Shown here one piece after another: positions 1 through 7,240 of a stretch of 10,157 nucleotides of DNA (within the stretch, counting starts at the first letter, position 1; each line of letters begins with the position of its first letter). Source of the DNA: Desulfobacterales bacterium (GTDB lineage: Bacteria; Desulfobacterota; DSM-4660; Desulfatiglandales; Desulfatiglandaceae); the NCBI GenBank assembly GCA_027061865.1, contig JAMOVZ010000110.1, positions 1-10,157 on the forward strand, given 5' to 3'. Below the pieces are notes generated by a model, which saw only the letters and a program-made list of their open reading frames with translations, searched no databases and was not told where the DNA came from. The position numbers and the translations under genes were made by a program.

Positions 1-2240
1 ATTGCTCCTCAGTTTGTTGTATGTACGCAGTGAAAGAGGCTGTGATTGCAAAGGAGCATGCCTCAGGAGAGCTGGATACAGCCATATTTTTCATGGATAT
101 GCGCACCTATGGAAAGGATTTTGAGAGGTATTACGACCGGGCCAGGGAAGAACAGGGCGTGCGGTTTGTCCGCAGCAGAGTTCATAGTATTGAGGAAGAT
201 CCGCAGACAAAAGATCTGATTTTCCAATACGTCTCTGAAGAAGGCTCCATACGCAAAGAAAGATTCGACATGGTGGTCCTGTCCACTGGTATGGAGGTGA
301 GCCAAAAGGCGCGGCAGTTGGCCGAACGGCTGGGAATAGGTTTGGACAAGGATGGATTTGCCGCTACATCGGCCTTTGATCCGGTTCAAACCACCAAAGA
401 AGGGGTGTATGCCTGCGGCGCATTCCAAGCGCCTAAAGACATTCCTTACTCGGTGATGGAGGCTAGTGCTGCTGCTGCAAAGGCGCAGGAATTGCTTTCT
501 GAAGCGAGAGGGACTAAGAGCAGGGAAAAACAATTTCCTGCAGAAAGAGACGTTTCTTCAGAACCTCCTCGGATTGGGGTGTTTGTGTGCAACTGCGGTA
601 CGAATATTGGGGGCATTGTGGATGTTCCAGCCGTTGTCGAATATGCAAGGACATTGCCTGGAGTGGTCTATGTGGAGGAAAATCTTTTTTCTTGTTCCCA
701 GGACACCCAGGACAAGATGAAGAAAGTGATAGAGCGGGAGAGACTGAACAGAGTGGTGGTTGCCGCTTGCACTCCGAGGACCCATGAGGCCCTTTTTCAA
801 GAGACGTTGCAGGATGCAGGGCTTAACAAGTATCTGTTTGAGATGGCCAACATCAGGAACCAATGCTCTTGGGTACACACTGAAGAGAGGGAGAAAGCCA
901 CAGAAAAGGCCAAGGATCTGGTGCGGATGGCTGTGGCAAGGGCCAATCTGATAAGACCCATTCCCGAGCCAAGGATATCGGTTGTCCAAAGCGCCTTGGT
1001 AGTGGGAGGAGGTATATCAGGGATGACAGCCGCCTTGAACTTGGCAGGCCAAGGCTTTGAGGTTCATTTGGTAGAAAAGTCGGATGCCCTTGGAGGCAAT
1101 GCCTTGAGATTGATAAGGACCTGGCAAGGCGATGATGTTCAGGTCAAGCTATCCAAGATGATCCAAGAAGTAGAGAGCCATCCTCTTGTCCACCTTTACA
1201 AAGGGACTGAAATCAAGCATTCAGGCGGTTTTGTAGGCAATTACGAAACAGTGCTTTCAGGGAAGGATGGAGAGGTCTCTGTCAAGCATGGGGCCGTTAT
1301 TTTGGCCCTTGGTGCGGAAGAATATAAACCACAAGATTACCTTTACGGTAGTGACCCGCACATGCTCACTCACCTAGAGCTGGACGAGGCCATAAGGAAT
1401 GCCGAAGACAGGGTGAAAAACTCAAAAACGGTGGTGTTCATCCAGTGTGTGGGATCAAGGGAGCCAGAACGGCCTTACTGCTCCAAGGTTTGCTGCACCC
1501 ATACCATGGAGGCGGCCCTGGAGTTGAAAAGAATGGATCCTGACAAGGATGTCTATGTGCTCTACCGGGATATCCGCACCTATGGTCAGCAGGAAGACCT
1601 TTATAGAGAAGCTAGAGCCAAGGGTGTGATCTTTGTGCGCTACGACCTGGAGGCCAAGCCCCAAGTGTCAAGTAAGGGGGAGGGAATCGTTGTAAGGTGC
1701 AGGGACCATGTCCTTGGCAGGGATCTTTTCATTGAGGCGGACCTTGTAGTACTGGCAGCGGCCATCGTGCCGGGCTCTTATGAAGAGATGGCAAAAATCT
1801 TCAAGGTCTCATTGAACCAGGACGGGTTCCTTATGGAGGCCCATGCCAAGTTGAGACCCGTAGAGTTTGCCACAGACGGCATTTTCATGGCTGGCCTTGC
1901 CCATTATCCCAAGCCTATTGAAGAGAGCATTGCCCAAGCGCAAGCCGCTGCATCCCGGGCCTCGGTGATACTTTCCAAGAAGGAGATCACTGTGGAAGGA
2001 ATGATCTCCCATGTGGATGAGTTTTTATGCAGGGGATGCGGAGAGTGTGAAAAGGCCTGCCCATTTGGAGCCATAGCCGTGCATGAGGAGGCTGACGGGA
2101 CAAAAAAGGCAAGGGTTCAGGAGGCACTGTGCAAGGGTTGCGGAGCATGTGCCAGTGTATGTCCCACAGGGGCGGCAGGAGTATATCATGCCGAAGACCT
2201 CGAGGTAGTGAGCATGGTTGAGGCAGCTTTGAAACAGTAA
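1..2240 (+). CDS. hdrA: Fused double HdrA-like flavoprotein, 5' end outside window
   Basis: Heterodisulfide-reductase A-like FAD/iron-sulfur protein, probably a cytoplasmic electron-transfer hub. The gene is open to the window edge (745 visible codons from nt 3). The in-frame codons before the first ATG (nt 21) encode CSSVCC, the conserved HdrA C-x3-CC motif, so that ATG is not the start. Nt 3-540 are the tail of a first HdrA unit. From about nt 570 a complete second unit begins: an N-terminal HdrA domain (VCNCG, then ACTPRTH and NQCSWVH), a Rossmann FAD motif VVGGGISG near nt 1000, the QCVGSR...CSKVCC motif at about 1440-1500, and a C-terminal 2x[4Fe-4S] domain (CRGCGECEKACP from 2028, CKGCGACASVCP from 2130). 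The second unit lacks the internal ferredoxin insertion of canonical HdrA. It matches genes at 2699-4237 plus 4259-5947 laid end to end. It probably works with the MvhD encoded 14 nt downstream. Whether the missing 5' part contains a Sec codon cannot be seen. Confidence 0.9.
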   Translation, partial: CSSVCCMYAVKEAVIAKEHASGELDTAIFFMDMRTYGKDFERYYDRAREEQGVRFVRSRVHSIEEDPQTKDLIFQYVSEEGSIRKERFDMVVLSTGMEVSQKARQLAERLGIGLDKDGFAATSAFDPVQTTKEGVYACGAFQAPKDIPYSVMEASAAAAKAQELLSEARGTKSREKQFPAERDVSSEPPRIGVFVCNCGTNIGGIVDVPAVVEYARTLPGVVYVEENLFSCSQDTQDKMKKVIERERLNRVVVAACTPRTHEALFQETLQDAGLNKYLFEMANIRNQCSWVHTEEREKATEKAKDLVRMAVARANLIRPIPEPRISVVQSALVVGGGISGMTAALNLAGQGFEVHLVEKSDALGGNALRLIRTWQGDDVQVKLSKMIQEVESHPLVHLYKGTEIKHSGGFVGNYETVLSGKDGEVSVKHGAVILALGAEEYKPQDYLYGSDPHMLTHLELDEAIRNAEDRVKNSKTVVFIQCVGSREPERPYCSKVCCTHTMEAALELKRMDPDKDVYVLYRDIRTYGQQEDLYREARAKGVIFVRYDLEAKPQVSSKGEGIVVRCRDHVLGRDLFIEADLVVLAAAIVPGSYEEMAKIFKVSLNQDGFLMEAHAKLRPVEFATDGIFMAGLAHYPKPIEESIAQAQAAASRASVILSKKEITVEGMISHVDEFLCRGCGECEKACPFGAIAVHEEADGTKKARVQEALCKGCGACASVCPTGAAGVYHAEDLEVVSMVEAALKQ

Positions 2241-2254
2241 GGGGAGAGCATTTT

Positions 2255-2674
2255 ATGGCTAAGGAATTTAATCCAAAGATAATTGCTTTTGCGTGTAATT
2301 GGTGCGCTTACTCTGCCGCTGATTTGGCGGGGGTGAGCAGGCTTCAATATCCTCCCAACATTAGGATCGTAAGGGTGATGTGCTCTGGCAGAGTGAATCC
2401 AGGTTTCATATTGAAGGCCTTTGAGTTGGGAGCAGACGGCGTCTTGGTTGCCGGGTGACACATGGGCGATTGCCATTACCTGGATGGTAATGTGAAGGCG
2501 GAGCGGATGTTTAATATGACCAAAGATCTGGCTGCTACCTTGGGTATTGCCCCCCAAAGGATGAGGCTGGAGTGGGTATCCTCTTCGGAAGGGGTGCGGT
2601 TTGCACAGGTTGTGCGAGATTTTACTAAGCAGGTAGAACAATTGGGGCCGTCACCTCTAAGGGAGGCAGCATAA
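2255..2674 (+). CDS. mvhD: MvhD-type hydrogenase/Hdr-linked [2Fe-2S] subunit, selenoprotein (one Sec)
   Basis: MvhD family (methyl-viologen hydrogenase delta subunit), a small [2Fe-2S] protein that passes electrons from a hydrogenase or formate dehydrogenase to HdrA. The full frame is 139 residues with an in-frame UGA at 2456-2458 read as Sec68. The N-terminal part has C14-N-W-C17 and MC43SG; after the UGA follows HMGDC73HY. In MvhD homologues the UGA position is Cys (G-C-H-x-G-D-C-H-Y). Downstream sequence stays in frame and is typical for the family (WVSSSEG, LGPSPLREA), so this is not a pseudogene. A GGGGAG ribosome-binding site lies 8 nt before the ATG. The gene follows the fused HdrA gene by 14 nt and precedes the next hdrA by 24 nt. 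The UGA is followed by a perfect 7-bp hairpin (2474-2492). Sec as a cluster ligand or redox residue is an inference. Confidence 0.93.
2456..2492 (+). promoter_or_regulatory. Sec codon and SECIS hairpin of mvhD copy 1
   Basis: UGA at 2456-2458. Stem CATTACC (2474-2480) pairs perfectly with GGTAATG (2486-2492), with loop TGGAT. The loop starts 22 nt after the UGA and has G at its second position. This agrees with the bacterial SECIS pattern (apical loop roughly 16-37 nt after UGA, G among its first two bases), which recruits SelB with Sec-tRNA. Confidence 0.85.
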
Positions 2675-2690
2675 GAGAAATTTTTAATTA

Positions 2691-2707
2691 AAGGAGAGAT
2701 GTCAGTG
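2691..2707 (+). promoter_or_regulatory. Ribosome-binding site with ambiguous start for Sec-hdrA
   Basis: AAGGAG lies at 2691-2696. The ATG at 2699 is only 2 nt behind it, while an in-frame GTG at 2705 is at the better spacing of 8 nt. The protein may therefore begin two residues later than annotated. Either start leaves the Rossmann motif complete. Confidence 0.55.
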
Positions 2708-4237
2708 AGCAGAGATATCCTGGTGATAGGCGGAGGAATAGCTGGGATCCAGGCGGCACTGGATCTTGCAGAGATGGATTTTAAGGTCCATCTGGTTGAA
2801 AGGCTTCCCAGTATTGGCGGGAAAATGGCCCAGCTAGACAAGACCTTTCCCACTAATGACTGTGCCATTTGAATACTTTCGCCTAAGATGCTGGATGTCG
2901 GTCGGCATCCCAACATAAAGTTGATGGCATACTCTGAGGTGGAAGAGGTAAATGGGGAGGTCGGAAATTTCAGAGTAAAGATAAAAAGAAAGGCCAGATA
3001 TGTAAATGAGGATAAGTGTACCGGCTGTGGGGCATGCTCTGAGAAATGTCCAACAGTAGTGCCTGATGCCTTTAACGAGGGCCTGAGCACCCGGAAAGCC
3101 ATTTATACCTGGTTTGCCCAAGGGATTCCTTCCACTCATACTATCGACACTGAGCATTGCCGGCAGTTCCAAGGTAAGAAGTGTGGCATTTGCCAGAAGG
3201 TGTGTCAGGCCGATGCGGTGGAATATGATCAGAAAGACAAGTTTGTTGAACTTAGCGTGGGCGCCATAGTTGTGGCTACTGGATACGAGGTGTTTAATCC
3301 CAATCGAATCCCAGAGTATGGGTACAAAGAGATTGACAATGTTGTTACCGCCATTGAGTTTGAAAGGTTGCTTAGTGCAAGCGGCCCTACGGGGGGACAT
3401 CTTTACCGCCCCTCTGACTTGAAGGTCAAGGAAGAGGTCCCGGCCCTTGAAAAATCACTCAAGAAGTTAAGCAAGGCGCTGGAGCGATTTGAGAAGAAAT
3501 ACGGCCAAAAGTCTGAAGAATTTTATAAGGCGCTGGGCAAAGAAGAGCAGGGGAACGATCCCGACAAGGCCAAGTGGGCCGAGGCTTACGAGCAGAAGGA
3601 GGAGGTCTCAAAGAGGCTTTCAGAATACAAGGCTATCCTGGAAAAAATGGATGTGGCCAAAAAGCTTGCCTTCATCCAGTGTGTGGGATCAAGAGATATC
3701 AGGTTTTACCCTTTCTGTTCAGGCTATTGTTGCATGCATTCAATAAAAGAGGCCATTATTGCCAATGAACATGAGCCTGAGACCAACTCGGTGATATTCG
3801 GGATGGATATAAGGGCGGTGGGCAAAGGCTTTGAAGAGTACAAAATCAGGGGGGCAGATCACTCGTCCATAACATATGTCAGGGGTAGGGTTGCAGAGAT
3901 AATTCAACTCCCGGATAAGACCCCTGTTGTGGTTTATGAAGATACTATGGAGAGGGTGGTTAGGGAGGAGCCATTTGATCTGGTGATCTTGGCAACAGCG
4001 TGTGTGCCAAACAAGGGTACGAAAGAACTGGCGGGCATTCTGGGGATAGAACTCGACAGGTTCGGGTTTTTCAGGACCACACAAGCCAATCCGGTGGATA
4101 CCACAAGGCCTGGTATCTTTGTGTGCGGATGTGCGGATAGCCCCATGGACATCCCTGAGTCAGTAGCCCAGGCAAGTGCCGCAGCTGCGAGGGCGGCGCA
4201 AGTAATCGTAGAAACAGAGATGAAAAAAGCCTCCTGA
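2699..4237 (+). CDS. hdrA: HdrA-like flavoprotein, selenoprotein, with internal ferredoxin domain and coiled-coil-like insertion
   Basis: HdrA-family FAD/iron-sulfur protein of 512 residues with an in-frame UGA at 2870-2872 read as Sec58. Order: Rossmann motif VIGGGIAG (residues 9-16); GGKMAQLDKTFPTNDC55-A-I-Sec58, where HdrA normally has a Cys followed by I-L-x-P-K; inserted ferredoxin domain with C107-x2-C110-x2-C113-x3-C117 and C154-x7-C162-x2-C165-x3-C169; a charged Lys/Glu-rich stretch at about 242-320 absent from ordinary HdrA; QC328VGSR and C340-x3-CC; then the C-terminal half of the flavin fold ending in a short basic tail. It has neither the N-terminal HdrA domain nor the C-terminal 2x[4Fe-4S] domain, both of which are in the next gene. 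Known HdrA selenoproteins of some methanogens have Sec in this motif. A caller that treats UGA only as stop would start at 2888 and lose the flavin-binding N-terminus. Final stop is TGA (4235-4237), with another stop five codons later. Confidence 0.92.
2870..2910 (+). promoter_or_regulatory. Sec codon and SECIS hairpin of hdrA
   Basis: UGA at 2870-2872. Stem GGATGTC (2893-2899) pairs with GGCATCC (2904-2910), including one T-G wobble, around loop GGTC. The loop starts 27 nt after the UGA. Its GGUC sequence matches the start of the GGUCU loop of the E. coli fdhF SECIS, which SelB contacts. Confidence 0.85.
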
Positions 4238-4258
4238 GAAAAGGATAGGACTTAGGCA

Positions 4259-5947
4259 ATGGCAGGTAAAAAGAAAAAAGAGTTTGAAGAGTTGAGGATC
4301 GGGGTGTTTATTTGCGACTGTGGCTCTAACATTGCAGGCCATCTGGATTGCAAGGCGGTTACCGAATACGCCGCTACCCTCCCGGGTGTGGTGTTCGCGA
4401 AGGAAAATCTCTATACTTGTTCTGAGGCAGGGATCCTGGAGATTCAAGAGGCCATCAAGAAGCATAAGCTGAATCGTGTGGTCGTGGCCTCGTGCTCGCC
4501 AAGAACCCATCAGCCCCTGTTCCAGAATTCGTGTAAGAGTGCGGGCCTAAATCCATATCTCTTTGAGATGGTCAACATCAGGGACCAGTGTTCCTGGGTG
4601 CACATGCAAGACAGAGAGAACGCCACCCGTAAAGCAATGGACTTGGTAAGGATGGCTGTGGCTAGGGCCGCCTTCCTGGAACCGCAGCAGGACATTGAAT
4701 CCCCGCTGACCCCGAGGGTAGGGGTGATTGGTGGAGGCAGCGCGGGACTCTCTGCCGCAGAAGGCCTCTCCAGGATGGGGCTTGAAGTGGTTCTTGTGGA
4801 AAAAAACAAAGAACTGGGAGGGCTGTTGAGGAACCTTCACAAAGTTGCCCCTGAGGGGGTGGATGCCTCCGAGAGACTGGAAGGGTTGATTCAAGATGTA
4901 AGCAGCCGGCCCAATGTGAAGATCTTTACAGGGGCGGAGCTCAAGTCCCTGGACGGGTATGTGGGCAATTATGTGATGAATATCCGAGACGGAGAGGGGC
5001 AAACCGTCAAAGAATCGGTGGGCTGCCTTGTGATTGCCATAGGCGCAATTCCTCTTGTCCAAAAGGGGCTTTTTGGACATGACGGAAAGCGGGTCATCAC
5101 CCAGATGGAGCTTGAGCCCATATTGAAAAAAGGAAAATTTGATGCCAAAAGAGTGGTGATGATACAGTGTGCAGGGGCAAGGGGTGATGAGAGGAGCTAT
5201 TGTTCCAGGATATGCTGCATGATCGCAGTGAAAAACGCCATGTTTATCAAAAAGCTGTCTCCCGACACGGAGATCCGCATCCTCTACCGTGATATGCAGA
5301 TGTATGGAACAGAAAAAGAGAAAATGCTTTGGGAGGCCAGGGGCGAGGGGATAAGATTCGAGGTTTACGACCCCGCTCATCCCCCCGAAGTTGGGGATAA
5401 GGCGGTCAGGCTGAGACAACCGTTGCTTGGCAGAGAGATTGAATTCGCCTACGATCTGGTTGTCCTGTCCACCCCACTGGTAGCTCGTGAGGATGCTTCC
5501 GAGCTTTCCCAGTTACTTCGTGTGCCCATGGATCAAAACGGATTCTTTCTTGAAGCCCACGCAAAGCTAAGGCCACTGGATTTTGCAGCAGACGGCATAT
5601 TTCTGGCAGGATCTTGTAGGTACCCTGCCACATACGATGAGGCTAGGTCCCAGGGATTGGGAGCGGCGGCACGGGTGGGGACCATACTGTTCAAGGACAA
5701 ACTGGTTACCAGTGCCATTGTGGCAGAGATAAATCCTGAAACCTGTGTGGGGTGCATGGGGTGTTTGCAGATGTGTCCTTACGGGGCCATAAGCTATGAT
5801 CAGGAAAGAAAGATATGCCAGGTCAATGAGATCCTTTGCAAGGGCTGCGGCTGTTGTGCTGCCACATGCCCTTCCGAGAGTGCTTCCCTTAGGGGATTCA
5901 AGCCGCAACAACTAATGAGCCAGATAAGGGCTGTTATGGAGGGATAA
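4259..5947 (+). CDS. hdrA: HdrA-like flavoprotein with N-terminal HdrA domain and C-terminal 2x[4Fe-4S] domain
   Basis: HdrA-family protein, 562 residues, with no Sec. Order: N-terminal HdrA domain (VFICDCGSN, YTCSE, ASCSPRTH, DQCSWVH) to about residue 140; FAD Rossmann motif VGVIGGGSAG from residue 154; QCAGAR...CSRICC in the middle; second half of the flavin fold (FAADGIFLAGSC); C-terminal ferredoxin domain with C496-x2-C499-x2-C502-x3-C506 and a second motif starting C527-x2-C530. The internal ferredoxin insertion and the TNDCxxC/U motif of the preceding hdrA are absent. It is closely similar to the second half of the fused HdrA gene at the left edge. The start is ATG 4259 with a modest AGGA 8 nt upstream. 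It lies 21 nt after the Sec-hdrA gene, and the last codons carry the ribosome-binding site for mvhD copy 2. A role as partner of the Sec-HdrA protein is inferred from the complementary domains. Confidence 0.92.
   Translation: MAGKKKKEFEELRIGVFICDCGSNIAGHLDCKAVTEYAATLPGVVFAKENLYTCSEAGILEIQEAIKKHKLNRVVVASCSPRTHQPLFQNSCKSAGLNPYLFEMVNIRDQCSWVHMQDRENATRKAMDLVRMAVARAAFLEPQQDIESPLTPRVGVIGGGSAGLSAAEGLSRMGLEVVLVEKNKELGGLLRNLHKVAPEGVDASERLEGLIQDVSSRPNVKIFTGAELKSLDGYVGNYVMNIRDGEGQTVKESVGCLVIAIGAIPLVQKGLFGHDGKRVITQMELEPILKKGKFDAKRVVMIQCAGARGDERSYCSRICCMIAVKNAMFIKKLSPDTEIRILYRDMQMYGTEKEKMLWEARGEGIRFEVYDPAHPPEVGDKAVRLRQPLLGREIEFAYDLVVLSTPLVAREDASELSQLLRVPMDQNGFFLEAHAKLRPLDFAADGIFLAGSCRYPATYDEARSQGLGAAARVGTILFKDKLVTSAIVAEINPETCVGCMGCLQMCPYGAISYDQERKICQVNEILCKGCGCCAATCPSESASLRGFKPQQLMSQIRAVMEG
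5938..5943 (+). promoter_or_regulatory. Ribosome-binding site of mvhD copy 2 inside the end of hdrA
   Basis: GGAGGG overlaps the last two codons of the upstream hdrA and sits 9 nt before the ATG at 5953. It supports that start, which matters because the short frame is otherwise interrupted by two UGAs. The overlap suggests translational coupling. Confidence 0.75.
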
Positions 5948-5952
5948 AAGAG

Positions 5953-6411
5953 ATGAGCACCGAAAACTACGATCCTATTGTTCTCTGTTTTCTTTGCACG
6001 TGGTGAGCTTACGCGGCTGCTGACCTGGCTGGGGTCAGTCGGATGCAGTATCCGCCCAACATTAGGGTGGTAAGGGTCATGTGCTCTGGCTCTGTGTCGC
6101 CCCACCACATACTCCTTGCATTTCAAAGGGGTGTGGATGGGGTATTTGTAGGTGGCTGACACATGGGAGATTGTCATTACCTGTACGGTAATGTGGCAAC
6201 CGAAAAGAGAATAAAGTTCATGAAACAGCTCCTGGAGTTTGTTGGAATTGAAGGGGAGCGATTAAGGCGGAAATGGGTATCATCTGCTGAGGCCCCGGAG
6301 TTCGTAGAGGAGATAACCGATTTTGTAAATACCTTGAAGGCCTTGGGTCCGTCTCCTTTAAAAAGAGAGCAGAAGCCTGATCAACCGAGCGCAAAGGTGG
6401 CGGTGGCCTGA
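5953..6411 (+). CDS. mvhD: MvhD-type [2Fe-2S] subunit, selenoprotein with two Sec residues
   Basis: MvhD family, 152 residues when two in-frame UGAs are read as Sec: Sec18 (6004-6006) in C15-T-W-Sec18-A-Y, and Sec69 (6157-6159) in Sec69-H-M-G-D-C74-H-Y. The neighbouring copy reads CNWCAY at the first site and Sec at the second. The flanking sequence aligns residue by residue (ADLAGVSR, QYPPNIR, VMCSG), so both UGAs replace conserved Cys and neither breaks the gene. A conventional caller would see only a fragment from 6163. The proposed role is electron transfer between the formate dehydrogenase encoded downstream and HdrA. The gene starts 5 nt after hdrA and ends 19 nt before the fdhB-like gene. 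The last TGA (6409-6411) is taken as stop because the family's C-terminus is reached and a TAA follows three codons later. A tail rich in Lys, Gln and Ala extends it beyond copy 1. Confidence 0.92.
6004..6039 (+). promoter_or_regulatory. First Sec codon and SECIS hairpin of mvhD copy 2
   Basis: UGA at 6004-6006. Stem GCTGACCT (6019-6026) pairs with GGGTCAGT (6032-6039), with a six-pair Watson-Crick core and wobble pairs at both ends, around loop GGCTG. The loop starts 20 nt after the UGA and begins with GG. In the Cys-containing copy 1 the equivalent bases no longer form this stem. Confidence 0.8.
6157..6193 (+). promoter_or_regulatory. Second Sec codon and SECIS hairpin of mvhD copy 2
   Basis: UGA at 6157-6159. 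Stem CATTACC (6175-6181) pairs perfectly with GGTAATG (6187-6193) around loop TGTAC. The loop starts 22 nt after the UGA and has G second. The stem is identical to that of copy 1 although the loop codon differs (Tyr TAC instead of Asp GAT). Confidence 0.85.
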
Positions 6412-6430
6412 GGGGAGGAATAATCAAGTC

Positions 6431-7222
6431 ATGATAGAGAAGGTAATAGAGCGGGTAAAAGAGCTTCTTGAGGGAGGCGAGATCAAAGGCTTTGTGGGGC
6501 TCTGCAATAAAAACGGCCATACCGCGCCTTATCTTTTTACAGAAGTGGCAGAGCTGGACCACTTAGTGGTAGGAGATTTTCAAAACCCAGGAGATGCGAG
6601 ATACCCCCTCAACAAATTGCTCATAGACCTCTATCGGGCATATCCGGAAGAGAAGTTTGGGGTGCTTGTGAGGGGATGTGATGAAAGAGGTTTAAACGAT
6701 CTATATGTGTGGAACCAGCTCACTCCAAAGAACGTGGTGGCAGTTGGAATCCCTTGCCCACAGGAGCTGGCAGATGCGTGCGGATGCCCAAAGCCATATC
6801 CAGACAATTCGGTGGCCGAGCCAATAGCGGAAGGGGCAGAGGCTCAGGATCTGATCCGGATGGAAGCCCTGGGAGTCAAAGAGAGATTCACCCAATGGAT
6901 GGAAGTATTTTCCAAGTGTATTAAGTGCTATGGCTGCAGGGACATATGCCCCATGTGCTTTTGCAAGGAGTGCAGCCTTGAGCTGGACGAGCTTATTCCA
7001 CGGGGTGAAATGCCCCCCGAGATCCCCATCTTCCATCTGGTAAGGGCCGTTCACATGGCAGGCCGCTGTATTGACTGTGGGCTTTGTAACGAGGCCTGTC
7101 CAGTGGATATCCCGCTGAGGACATTGTATAAAAAGGTTGGGGATATCGTTTACCGGAAATTTAACTACAGGCCTGGGTTTGATAAAGGAAAATCACCATT
7201 AAACGTGCTTGAAAACAAGTGA
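6431..7222 (+). CDS. FdhB/FrhB-like iron-sulfur electron-transfer protein
   Basis: Protein of 263 residues that probably carries electrons from formate dehydrogenase to the MvhD/HdrA module. The N-terminal part (about 1-160) has scattered conserved-looking Cys in GLCNKNGH, RGCDERG and PCPQELADACGCP, reminiscent of the F420-hydrogenase/FdhB beta-subunit family. The C-terminal part is clearly iron-sulfur: C163-x2-C166-x2-C169-x3-C173-P-x-C176-x-C178-x2-C181, and C213-x2-C216-x2-C219-x3-C223-P. No signal peptide or membrane segment is visible. The start ATG 6431 is preceded by GGGGAGGA at 6412-6419. The gene lies directly before fdhA and in the same reading frame, separated by TGA 7220-7222. The iron-sulfur nature is certain. 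The FdhB-like assignment is a family-level judgement, and I see no clear evidence on whether it binds a flavin or F420, so no symbol is given. Confidence 0.75.
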   Translation: MIEKVIERVKELLEGGEIKGFVGLCNKNGHTAPYLFTEVAELDHLVVGDFQNPGDARYPLNKLLIDLYRAYPEEKFGVLVRGCDERGLNDLYVWNQLTPKNVVAVGIPCPQELADACGCPKPYPDNSVAEPIAEGAEAQDLIRMEALGVKERFTQWMEVFSKCIKCYGCRDICPMCFCKECSLELDELIPRGEMPPEIPIFHLVRAVHMAGRCIDCGLCNEACPVDIPLRTLYKKVGDIVYRKFNYRPGFDKGKSPLNVLENK

Positions 7223-7240
7223 GAAGTGGAAGGGAATCCG

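Noticed and set aside
4235..4237. Terminal TGA of the Sec-hdrA gene as another Sec codon
   Set aside because: Reading on adds only five residues before TAG, and no hairpin follows. The same reasoning applies to the final TGA of mvhD copy 2 (6409-6411).
4547..5419. Long open frame on the minus strand (290 codons) opposite hdrA
   Set aside because: It lies antisense to a gene with clear domain motifs and has no recognisable motif of its own, so it is a shadow frame.
7208..7219. CTTG-AAAA-CAAG palindrome at the end of the fdhB-like gene
   Set aside because: A 4-bp stem inside coding sequence with no T-tract; too weak to call a regulatory site.
7226..7228. GTG start for fdhA
   Set aside because: ATG 7241 has GGAAGGGA directly before it and gives an N-terminus close to the Cys motif, as in FdhF-type enzymes.
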